The notes beneath the pieces were generated by a model. That model did no database searches, was not told the DNA's origin, and worked only from the letters and a program-made list of their open reading frames with translations. A stretch of 64,000 bases of DNA from assembly GCA_963422445.2 (NCBI GenBank), contig OY729512.2, forward strand, positions 4,774,001 through 4,838,000, given 5' to 3'. Of the stretch, positions 57,068 to 64,000 are shown one piece after another. The translations under genes were made by a program, and so were the position numbers. Numbering within the stretch: the first letter of the stretch is position 1; each line of letters opens with the position of its first letter. Source of the stretch: G963422445 sp963422445 (GTDB lineage Bacteria; Pseudomonadota; Alphaproteobacteria; Thalassobaculales; Thalassobaculaceae).

Positions 57068-58139
57068 ATGGCTCGCAACCCGGTTCAGTTCCAGAAAGGA
57101 ATCAGCCTCAACGAGTTCCTTTCGCTCTATGGAACCGAGGACCAATGCCTCGACGCCATGTACCGATGGTGCTGGCCCAACGGGTTCGTGTGCCCGAACT
57201 GCGGCCACGACCGAGGCTGCCAGTTGACCACACACAAGCTCCAGCAGTGCTATCGCTGCAACCGCCAGACCTCCATGACCGCCGGCACCCTCTTCGAGGC
57301 CACCAAGCTGCCCCTGACGGTGTGGTTCCAGGGCACCTCCTTCATGACCCAGGACAAGAAAGGTGCATCGGCGATGACGCTGCACCGCCAACTCGGCATC
57401 TCCGACAACGCCGCATGGCGCATGCGCCACACGCTGATGCAGGTGATGTATGGAGCGCGGCCGCGAGCATGTGCTCGGCGGGTTTATCCAACTCGACGAC
57501 GCCTCCCTCGGGGGCGAGCGCAGCGGCGGCAAGCGCGGACGTGGGGCACCGGGCAAGACCCCTTTCGTGGCCGCGGTCGAGACCCATGAGGCGGGACATC
57601 CGCAGCGGGTGACGCTCACCGTGGTCGAGGGCTTCCGTCTTACCGAAATCGCCGCCTGGGCGCAGCAGCACCTGAGCCCGGGCACGCAGGTGCTCTGCGA
57701 TGGGTTGGCTGCTTCAATGGCGTGACCGCGGCAGGCTGCGTTCATGAGCCGATGGTGACCGGCGGCGGGAAAGCCGCGGTCGAGCGCCCCGAATTTCGAT
57801 GGGTGAACACGATCCTCGGCACCATCAAGAACGCTTTGCGCGGCACCTACTGGTTCGAATCTTTCACTTCAAACCACTGGAATATTGAGTTGATGGATCA
57901 ACTTATCAAGACATTTGAATGAGTTATGGTTATCGAACCCTTGCAGGCCGAAGGACTCAAATGTCTCGGTCGATCCACTACCATGCGGTTCGACCCAAGT
58001 ATGCGCAGCGCTATCTGGCAGAGTTCGTGGACCGGTTCAATCGTCGCTTCGGCCTGCCTGACATCATCCCAGACTGCTCTACGTGGTGCTGAGGACGCCG
58101 CCAATGCCGGAACGGCTACTCAAGTTACGCTTGGTTTGA
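57068..58139 (+). pseudogene. IS1595-family transposase, frameshifted and interrupted
   Basis: ATG 57068 after AGAAGGAG. Zinc ribbon CPNCGHDRGC...CYRCNRQTSMTAGT, then GISDNAAWRMRHTLMQVM. After a shift near 57448 comes the ISXO2-like domain GGFIQLDDASLGGERSGG (Asp); after another near 57708, the HEPMVTGGG and RWVNTILGTIKNALRGTY region. Here a 127-bp insertion breaks the gene; beyond it HAVRPKYAQRYLAEFVDRFN and, after one more shift, LLYVVLRTPPMPERLLKLRL finish it. Confidence 0.75.
57851..57977. repeat. 127-bp MITE-like insert in the IS1595 transposase
   Basis: Removing it together with one copy of the flanking CTAC (57847-57850 and 57978-57981) restores the conserved GTYHAVRPKYAQ in frame, so it is an insertion with a 4-bp target duplication. 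Its ends TGGTTCGAATC and (complement) TGGATCGACCG are imperfect inverted repeats. The interior is AT-richer than its surroundings and includes the palindrome AGTTGATGGATCAACT. No coding capacity. Confidence 0.65.
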
Positions 58140-58189
58140 GTGGTAATCAGGTTAGAGTATGTTCATCGGTAGTATTGGAGGGATGACCG

Positions 58190-59311
58190 GTGGGCAGAGT
58201 GGCCGTAGCGATCACCTTGTCGGGCGCGGAGCGGCATGAGCTGGAAGGGCTGTCGCGGCGGCGCAAGACGGCGCAGGGACTGGCGCGGCGGGCGCGGATC
58301 GTTCTGGCGGCGGCGGACGGGCTGGAGAACAAGTCGATCGTCGATCTTGCAGGGACCGATGCCAGCACGGTCGGCAAGTGGCGTCGGCGCTTTGCCGAGC
58401 CCCGGCTCGACGGGCTCTACGACGAGCCACGCTCCGGGGCTCCGCGCAAGATCGGTGATGAGAAGATTGCGCAGGTCATCGCCCGAACCTGGAAGAGACG
58501 CCATCGGACAGCACCCATTGGCGCCTGCGTTCGATGGCCCGCGCCGGCCGGGCTATGCGCCGTCGACCATCCACCGCATCTGGCAGGCCTTCGGCCTGCA
58601 GCCGCACCGCTCGGAGACCTTCAAGCTGTCATCGGACCCGCTGTTTGTGGAGAAGCTACGGGACATCGTCGGGCTCTATCTCGACCCGCCCGAGCGCGCG
58701 CTCGTACTCTGCGTCGACGAGAAGAGTCAGATCCAGGCGCTCGATCGCACGCAACCGATGCTGCCCATGCGGTCGGGCCAGGTCGAGCGGCGCACCCACG
58801 ACTCCATGCGCCACGGCACCACCACGCTCTTCGCGGCGCTGGACATCGCCACCGGCGAGGTTATCGGACAGTGTTTTGCGCGCCACCGCAGCCGGGAGGT
58901 CCTCAAGTTTCTGCGTACTCTCGAAACCCAGGTTCCCGACGAGCTCGACATCCACCTGATGATGGACAACTACGCCACCCACAAGACCTCTGCCGTCCAG
59001 CCTTGGCTGGACGGCACCCCCGCTGGCATGCCCACTTCACGCCGACCGGAGCCTCCTGGCTCAACCAGGTTGAGCGTTTCTTCGCGCTCCTGACCGAGAA
59101 ACAGCTCAGGCGCCGCGTTCATCGCTCAACCCAGGAACTCGAACAAGCCATTCGGCGCTACATCGATACGGTCAACGCAAACCCGAAACCCTTCCGATGG
59201 ACCAAGTCCGCAGACGACATCCTGGCCACCATCAGACGCTTCTGCCTGAGGGCACTCGATACCGCCGAACGCCAAAAGGAAGTCATCAAAACTTCCGAAT
59301 CGCGACACTAG
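58190..59311 (+). pseudogene. IS630-family transposase with two compensating frameshifts
   Basis: The frame from GTG 58190 stays open for 373 codons, but only its ends are homologous: HTH (STVGKWRRRFAEPRLDGLYD) at the N-terminus and TGASWLNQVERFF onward at the C-terminus. The middle (about 58495-59030) is homologous in the adjacent frame (STIHRIWQAFGLQPHRSE; VLCVDEKSQIQ; LMMDNYATHKTS). So the catalytic first and second Asp are out of frame and the product is not functional. Confidence 0.8.
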
Positions 59312-59404
59312 CATGGGATCCCCTTGAACCATAGTCGGTTGGCCTTTGCATTCTGTGCCGAAAGCCCTATGTTGCGCCGCATCGCGAACGACCGAGAACG
59401 CCCC

Positions 59405-60571
59405 ATGTCCACTCTTGCCGACCGCATGAACCATCTCGGGACCGAAACCGCATTCGAAGTCCTCGCGCGAGCCAACCAGCTCGCGGCTGAAGGCCGTGAC
59501 ATCATCAATCTCGGAATCGGACAGCCCGACTTCAGAACCCCGGACCATATTGTCGAAGCCGCCGCACAAGCCCTCAAGGACGGCCATCACGGGTATACCC
59601 CAGCCAACGGCATTCCGCCGCTGCGTAAAGCCGTTGCCGATGACCTGCTCCGCCGCACCGGTGTTTCGGTCGATCCCGGCCAGATCCTGATCGTACCCGG
59701 CGGCAAGGTCACGATGTTCCTCGCGATGATGATCTACGGCGAGCCCGGCAACGAGATCCTCTACCCGAACCCCGGCTTTCCGATCTACGAATCCGCGATT
59801 CGCTTCTCTGGCGCCGACGCGGTACCGATCCCGTTGCTTGAAGAAAACGGTTTCGCGTTCTCGGCCGACGACGTACTGTCGCGCATCACGCCGCGAACCC
59901 GCTTGATTGTGCTCAACAGCCCAGCCAATCCGACCGGCGGTGCAGTACCGCGGAAGGAATTCGATGCGCTGGCGGCTGGCCTCGCGGACTGGCCCGATGT
60001 CGCGGTCATGAGCGACGAGATCTACGGTCAGATGCTCTATGACGGGCGGGAACATGTCAGCCTGCTGACCTACCCGGAGATCAGAGATCGGCTGATCCTG
60101 CTCGACGGCTGGTCAAAGACCTATGCGATGACCGGCTGGCGCCTCGGATACAGCGTCTGGCCGAAGGGTGTGATCGGCCATGCCGAGAAACTGTGCATCA
60201 ACGTCCATTCCTGCGTCAACGCATCGGCGCAATTCGCCGGCATCGCCGCGCTCGAAGGGCCGCAGGACGATGTGCAGGACATGGTCGCGACATTCGACGA
60301 GCGCCGCCGCGTCATCGTCGGCGCCCTCAACCAGCTCCCGGGCATCAGCTGCATCGAGCCGGGTGGCGCGTTTTACGCCTTCCCGAACATCACCGACACC
60401 GGCATGAGCTCGAACGCCTTGCAGAAAAAACTGCTCGAAGAGGCCGGTGTTGCCGTCATCTCCGGCACCAGTTTCGGCGCATTCGGCGAAGGGTATCTTC
60501 GGGTCTCCTACGCCAATTCGACCGAGAACATCAAGCTTGCCATGGACCGTATCGGCGCCTGCCTCACATGA
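59405..60571 (+). CDS. Class I aminotransferase (aspartate aminotransferase-like)
   Basis: 388 residues of fold type I from ATG 59405. N-terminal GIGQPDFRTPDHI, Asn/Asp sites in NSPANPTGG and VMSDEIYGQM, PLP lysine in DGWSKTYAMTGWRLGY, C-terminal Arg in GEGYLRVSYANS. It resembles the broad aspartate/tyrosine group; the substrate is not certain. The upstream IS630 copy 4 ends only about 95 bp before the start, so its promoter region may have been altered. Confidence 0.87.
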   Translation: MSTLADRMNHLGTETAFEVLARANQLAAEGRDIINLGIGQPDFRTPDHIVEAAAQALKDGHHGYTPANGIPPLRKAVADDLLRRTGVSVDPGQILIVPGGKVTMFLAMMIYGEPGNEILYPNPGFPIYESAIRFSGADAVPIPLLEENGFAFSADDVLSRITPRTRLIVLNSPANPTGGAVPRKEFDALAAGLADWPDVAVMSDEIYGQMLYDGREHVSLLTYPEIRDRLILLDGWSKTYAMTGWRLGYSVWPKGVIGHAEKLCINVHSCVNASAQFAGIAALEGPQDDVQDMVATFDERRRVIVGALNQLPGISCIEPGGAFYAFPNITDTGMSSNALQKKLLEEAGVAVISGTSFGAFGEGYLRVSYANSTENIKLAMDRIGACLT

Positions 60572-60606
60572 GCTTGCAGCAACATTCTGGACAAATTCCA
60601 GGCACT

Positions 60607-60623
60607 TGCCCGTTCATTGGGCA
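60607..60623. promoter_or_regulatory. Possible NtrC-binding site
   Basis: A 17-bp interrupted palindrome, TGCCC-N7-GGGCA, resembling the NtrC consensus TGCACC-N5-GGTGCA with several mismatches. It lies about 75 bp upstream of the sigma-54 promoter of glnB, a plausible enhancer position. Confidence 0.4.
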
Positions 60624-60697
60624 AACAGGACGCGAGTATCGGCCAAACCGAATTTGTAACTGTTTGTTTTTGCAGTTCTATCTTCGGGATTGCAATT

Positions 60698-60713
60698 TGG
60701 CACGCAGCGTGCT
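60698..60713 (+). promoter_or_regulatory. Sigma-54 (RpoN) promoter of glnB-glnA
   Basis: TGGCACGCAGCGTGCT has the invariant GG (60699-60700) and GC (60711-60712) exactly ten bases apart, as sigma-54 requires, and a perfect TGGCACG -24 block. The -12 block GTGCT differs by one base from TTGCT. It lies 46 bp before the glnB start, matching the known nitrogen control of glnBA operons. Confidence 0.75.
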
Positions 60714-60758
60714 TGTAGGAAGATGAATCCGCCACATGAAAGACATTGGCACAGGCAG

Positions 60759-61097
60759 ATGAAAAAGATCGAAGCAATCATCAAGCCATTCAAGCTCGAT
60801 GAAGTGAAGGAATGCCTACACGAGGTCGGAATCCAGGGAATCACGGTCATCGAGGCCAAGGGTTTCGGACGGCAGAAGGGCCATACGGAACTCTACCAGG
60901 GCGCGGAATATGTCGTCGATTTCCTGCCCAAGGTCAAAATCGAGGTCGTCATAGAAGACAACCTAATTGACCGGGCCGTGGAAGCGATCCAGCAGGCCGC
61001 CCAAACCGGGCGGATTGGGGATGGAAAGATCTTCGTCTCCCCTGTTGAGGAGGTGATTCGCATCCGCACCGGTGAGACCGGGCCCGACGCGTTGTGA
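60759..61097 (+). CDS. glnB: Nitrogen regulatory protein P-II
   Basis: Trimeric signal protein sensing 2-oxoglutarate, ATP/ADP and, by uridylylation, glutamine. The 112 residues start at ATG 60759 (MKKIEAIIKPFKLDEVK). Tyr51, the uridylylation site, is in the T-loop segment KGHTELYQGAEY; the C-terminal signature GRIGDGKIFVSPVEEVIRI is intact. It precedes glnA by 74 bp and shares its promoter. Confidence 0.96.
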   Translation: MKKIEAIIKPFKLDEVKECLHEVGIQGITVIEAKGFGRQKGHTELYQGAEYVVDFLPKVKIEVVIEDNLIDRAVEAIQQAAQTGRIGDGKIFVSPVEEVIRIRTGETGPDAL

Positions 61098-61171
61098 TCG
61101 CCATCGCCCTGGTACCACGGCGCCGGATTGAACAGACAACCCGACAAACTCCGAAATGAGGAATGAAGAGA

Positions 61172-62581
61172 ATGACAGACGCAAGCAAGATCATGGAATT
61201 GATCGAGGAAAAAGATGTTCGCTTCGTCGACCTGCGGTTCACCGATCCGCGAGGCAAGATGCAGCATCTTACGCAGGCGATTTCAACAGTGGACGAGGAG
61301 TCGCTGGCCGAAGGTTTCATGTTCGACGGTTCGTCTATCGCCGGTTGGAAGGCGATCAATGAATCCGACATGTGCCTGATGCCGGATCTCGAGCGCGCCA
61401 CCGTCGACCCGTTTTTCGCCCAGACGACGCTGATCCTGTTCTGCGACGTCCTCGACCCGATCACCGGCCAGCCCTACAACCGCGACCCGCGCTCGACGGC
61501 CAAGGCGGCGGTCAACTACATGGAAAGCCTCGGAATCGGCGATACGGCGTTTTTCGGGCCTGAAGCCGAGTTCTTCGTGTTCGACGACGTCAAATTCGAC
61601 GTCCAGATGAACCGGGCCTATTACGAAGTCGACAGCATGGAAGGCCCGTATAACGGCGCCCGCGACTACGAAGAAGGTAATCCTGGCCATCGCCCCGGCG
61701 TGAAAGGTGGCTATTTCCCGGTACCACCGGTCGATTCCGAACAGGATCTGCGCAGCGAGATGCTCGCGGTCATGGAAGAAATGGGTGTCGAGGTGGAAAA
61801 ACACCATCACGAAGTCGCTCCGTCGCAGCATGAACTCGGCGTGAAGTTCAGCACGCTGATTGCGACCGCAGACAATCTGCAGGTTTACAAATACGTGGTC
61901 CATCAGGTCGCCGCGACCTATGGCAAGACGGCAACCTTCATGCCAAAACCGGTCGCCGGCGACAACGGTTCCGGCATGCATGTCCACCAGTCGATCTGGA
62001 AGGGCGGCAGCCCGATATTCGCAGGATCGGGCTATGCCGACCTCTCGGACACGGCCCTTTACTATATCGGCGGTATCATGCGACACGCTCGGGCTATCAA
62101 TGCGTTCACCAACTCGATCACCAACAGCTACAAGCGGCTGGTTCCGGGGTTTGAGGCACCGGTGCTGTTGGCCTATTCGTCACGCAACCGCTCTGCGTCC
62201 TGTCGCATTCCCCATGTCAACAGTCCGAACGGAAAGCGGGTCGAGGTCCGTTTCCCGGATGCCGCGAGCAATCCTTATCTCGGGTTTTCGGCGATGTTGA
62301 TGGCCGGCCTCGACGGCATTCAGAACCGCATCCATCCAGGAGAACCGATGGACAAGGATCTGTACGACCTGCCGCCGGAAGAACTCACTGATATCCCGAC
62401 GGTGTGCGGGTCGCTGCGCGAGGCGCTGGATGCGCTTGACAAGGACCGGGCCTTCCTGACGGCCGGCGACGTGTTCGACGACGACCAGATCGACGCCTAT
62501 ATCGAACTCAAGATGGAAGAGGTGCTCGCCTTCGAGCAGACCCCGCATCCGATCGAGTTCCAGATGTACTATTCGGTCTGA
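61172..62581 (+). CDS. glnA: Glutamine synthetase, type I
   Basis: Makes glutamine from glutamate, ammonia and ATP as a dodecamer. From ATG 61172 it has 469 residues, the same as the E. coli enzyme (ATG 61163 possible). N-terminal MFDGSSIAGWK, ATP/metal motif GPEAEFFVFDD, KPVAGDNGSGMHVHQS, and the adenylylation Tyr near residue 397 in KDLYDLPPEEL, so it is probably regulated by GlnE. Confidence 0.97.
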   Translation: MTDASKIMELIEEKDVRFVDLRFTDPRGKMQHLTQAISTVDEESLAEGFMFDGSSIAGWKAINESDMCLMPDLERATVDPFFAQTTLILFCDVLDPITGQPYNRDPRSTAKAAVNYMESLGIGDTAFFGPEAEFFVFDDVKFDVQMNRAYYEVDSMEGPYNGARDYEEGNPGHRPGVKGGYFPVPPVDSEQDLRSEMLAVMEEMGVEVEKHHHEVAPSQHELGVKFSTLIATADNLQVYKYVVHQVAATYGKTATFMPKPVAGDNGSGMHVHQSIWKGGSPIFAGSGYADLSDTALYYIGGIMRHARAINAFTNSITNSYKRLVPGFEAPVLLAYSSRNRSASCRIPHVNSPNGKRVEVRFPDAASNPYLGFSAMLMAGLDGIQNRIHPGEPMDKDLYDLPPEELTDIPTVCGSLREALDALDKDRAFLTAGDVFDDDQIDAYIELKMEEVLAFEQTPHPIEFQMYYSV

Positions 62582-62603
62582 GCTCGCTCCGTCCCGATGA
62601 AAA

Positions 62604-62633
62604 CGGACGGGCCACCCTTGGGCGGTCCGTCCG
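62604..62633 (-). terminator. Intrinsic terminator of the PLP-enzyme gene
   Basis: Stem CGGACGGACCGCCC / GGTGGCCCGTCCG with a 3-base loop (12 of 14 pairs), followed on the minus strand by TTTT. It lies between the convergent glnA and threonine-synthase-like genes; on the plus strand no T run follows, but the stem may also slow transcription from glnA. Confidence 0.65.
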
Positions 62634-62641
62634 CGTTCCGG

Positions 62642-63802
62642 TCAGGCGCCAGATGACCCGGATTCCTGCGTGACCTGATAGAAGGATGGTGCCTTCAACC
62701 CGCTCCCGGTCAGGATAACCGCTGTCGTCTGCCGCTCATCAATAGCGCCACCGCGACACAACAGCTCGAAACCACAGGCTGCAATGGCGCTGGTTGGCTC
62801 GACGAACAAGCCGTCACCCGCAAGAGCAAGCGCGGCTGAACGGATCGAGTCTTCGGAAACGCTGACTGCGCCACCGCACGATCTTCTGATTGCCGCCAAC
62901 ACCGCCTTGATCCGGATCGGCCGTCTGATCGCCGTTCCCTCGGCAATCGTCGGAGCAATCCTGCAATTGACATGATCATCGGCACCTGCAGTCACCGCGG
63001 CAACGATCGACGCGCAATTGGCCGGCTGCACGACAAACAGCCGCGGCAGGCGTTCGATTTCACTAGCCGCCAGCAACTCACGAAACGCGAGGTCGCAGCC
63101 AAGGACGTTACTGCCGGCTCCCGTCGGAATAACGATATTGTCGGGGGCGCGAAACCCCAGATCCTCCCAGAGTTCGTAACCGAGTGTCTTGGTGCCCTGA
63201 ATGAAGAACGGATGCCAGTTATGGCTGGCATAAAACACCGTTTCCGCCATTGCCAGCGCCGCCGCCCCGGTTGCCTCTCGTGGCCCCGGGATCAGCCGGA
63301 TCTGACCATTCAGCGCCGCGATCTGCCCGATCTTCGACGCCTCCGTTCCAGTCGGCGCCAAGATATGCGTCTTGAGACCGGCGGCAGCCCCGTAGGCGGC
63401 AATCGCGGCACCACCATTGCCGGAACTGTCTTCGACCAGTTCCCTGACCCCCTGCTGCCGCAGAATAGAGATCATGACCGATGCGCCACGGTCCTTGAAG
63501 GATCCGGTCGGCATCATCCAGTCGAGCTTGAACCAAACATCATTGCCGCGAAACTGGCGCCGAACCAGAGGCGTGCAGCCCTCCCCCAGACTGACCGGAT
63601 CCGGTACAATGAGAGGCAACGCCGCACGATAACGCCAGATTGAACGTTCGCTATGATCGATCCGGTTTCGTGAGATGCCAGGCAGGTCGGAAACCCGTAA
63701 CGTATTGCCGGTGTCGGAACGCCAACGCGGCACGTCAAGCGGGTAAATCGTGCCGTCAACCTCGTCGATCAGGACGGCATCGCCAGAGGAGTCATCAGTC
63801 AT
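62642..63802 (-). CDS. Threonine synthase-like PLP-dependent enzyme
   Basis: Fold type II PLP enzyme. The PLP lysine is in PTGSFKDRGASVM, the phosphate-binding turn in SSGNGGAAIAAYG, and a typical C-terminal GSGLKAP segment is present. The lack of the Cys-rich N-terminus of many threonine synthases and the divergent central part leave the reaction open (threonine synthase or another beta-replacement or lyase). The start is uncertain: the frame is open to 63967, and 63802 (MTDDSSGDAVL) was taken because similarity to the family begins shortly after it. Confidence 0.75.
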   Translation of the reverse strand: MTDDSSGDAVLIDEVDGTIYPLDVPRWRSDTGNTLRVSDLPGISRNRIDHSERSIWRYRAALPLIVPDPVSLGEGCTPLVRRQFRGNDVWFKLDWMMPTGSFKDRGASVMISILRQQGVRELVEDSSGNGGAAIAAYGAAAGLKTHILAPTGTEASKIGQIAALNGQIRLIPGPREATGAAALAMAETVFYASHNWHPFFIQGTKTLGYELWEDLGFRAPDNIVIPTGAGSNVLGCDLAFRELLAASEIERLPRLFVVQPANCASIVAAVTAGADDHVNCRIAPTIAEGTAIRRPIRIKAVLAAIRRSCGGAVSVSEDSIRSAALALAGDGLFVEPTSAIAACGFELLCRGGAIDERQTTAVILTGSGLKAPSFYQVTQESGSSGA

Positions 63803-64000
63803 GAAACAGCTCGTTCGCATCGTTTTGCCAGCCCGCTGCCGGTCCAGTTGATCAGTGAATTCACTGTCGTGTCCGTCGGACAAGGCCGACTGTGACATCG
63901 GCCGATCAACATACAACATCTTGTAAAATTTTTCGAAGACGATATTCTCGGAATCTCTCTTCTGCAAGACTTTATGGACATTGCAACGGAACCCAGAATG

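Larger units (their letters stand above)
56991..58152 (+). mobile_element. IS1595-family element (contains a 127-bp insert)
   Basis: 1162 bp with terminal repeats CCTGATTCCCCTC and (complement) CCTGATTACCACTC. The exact 8-bp duplication TTAGAGTA flanks it (56983-56990 and 58153-58160), the size typical of IS1595. Without the inner insert it would be 1031 bp. Confidence 0.85.
56962..59308 (+). mobile_element. IS630-family element, copy 4, carrying a nested IS1595
   Basis: The left end TAGTGTTCTGG...CGAGAAGTTT at 56960-56981 mirrors the right end (complement of AAACTTCCGAATCGCGACAC, then TA at 59309-59310). Between left end and ORF lies an IS1595 element with its 8-bp duplication; without it the leader is about 55 bp, as in the other IS630 copies. 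The element is thus split but both ends are present. Confidence 0.75.

Noticed and set aside
1..64000. CRISPR arrays, rRNA genes, integrase/att pairs or a replication origin
   Set aside because: No regularly spaced repeats, rRNA sequence, tyrosine-recombinase gene or DnaA-box cluster was seen on reading; repeats found are all IS-related or single hairpins.

Overview
The window looks like a piece of an alphaproteobacterial chromosome, probably Rhodospirillales-like. The evidence is GC-rich DNA, a complete 14-gene nuoA-N operon, and the gene string tig-clpP-clpX-lon-hup-tRNA-Val / tRNA-Asp-nuoA...nuoN-birA-coaX-rnj-mce-DUF1467, which I recall as a typical alphaproteobacterial arrangement. This placement is inference from gene content; no rRNA or other taxonomic marker is present.

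Layout. 1-4.1 kb: a pile of insertion sequences (two IS630-type elements sharing one TA, an IS1634 pseudogene, an IS5 fragment). 4.4-24.9 kb, minus strand: BCCT transporter, DUF1467 protein, methylmalonyl-CoA epimerase, RNase J, type III pantothenate kinase, biotin ligase, the NADH:quinone oxidoreductase operon and tRNA-Asp. 24.9-35.7 kb: a gene-poor island between tRNA-Asp and tRNA-Val with two IS630 copies, an IS4/IS5-like element, transposase fragments, a broken PD-(D/E)XK gene, a small membrane protein, an RNA methyltransferase clipped by an IS, and a 111-bp MITE-like repeat. 35.7-36.1 kb: tRNA-Val and HU. 36.2-40.0 kb: a second block of broken transposases between hup and lon. 40.1-50.9 kb, minus strand: lon, clpX, clpP, tig, tRNA-Leu, malonyl-CoA decarboxylase, nnr, tRNA-His and an aminotransferase. 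51.1-59.3 kb, plus strand: a ferredoxin plus cytochrome P450 pair in which the P450 is split by an IS, then an IS cluster containing a TcmP fragment and a nested structure (IS630 containing IS1595 containing a 127-bp miniature element). 59.4-62.6 kb: a second aminotransferase and glnB-glnA behind a sigma-54-type promoter. 62.6-63.8 kb: a threonine-synthase-like PLP enzyme on the minus strand.

How it works together. The intact genes are housekeeping: respiratory complex I with cofactor genes (biotin, CoA) and RNA decay downstream; ATP-dependent proteolysis and folding (Lon, ClpXP, trigger factor); nitrogen assimilation (PII, glutamine synthetase); and acyl-CoA metabolism (epimerase, malonyl-CoA decarboxylase). 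The accessory DNA is almost entirely mobile and largely decayed. At least six IS types are visible, many with frameshifts, and several inserted into or beside each other. This is the pattern of a genome in an IS-expansion phase, as in some host-associated lineages; the lifestyle is inference. No complete novel defence or biosynthetic system is seen. The most notable structures are the nested insertions, two MITE-like elements, the split P450 whose reading frame can be restored, and remnants of TcmP and DUF4338 (DruA-like) genes.
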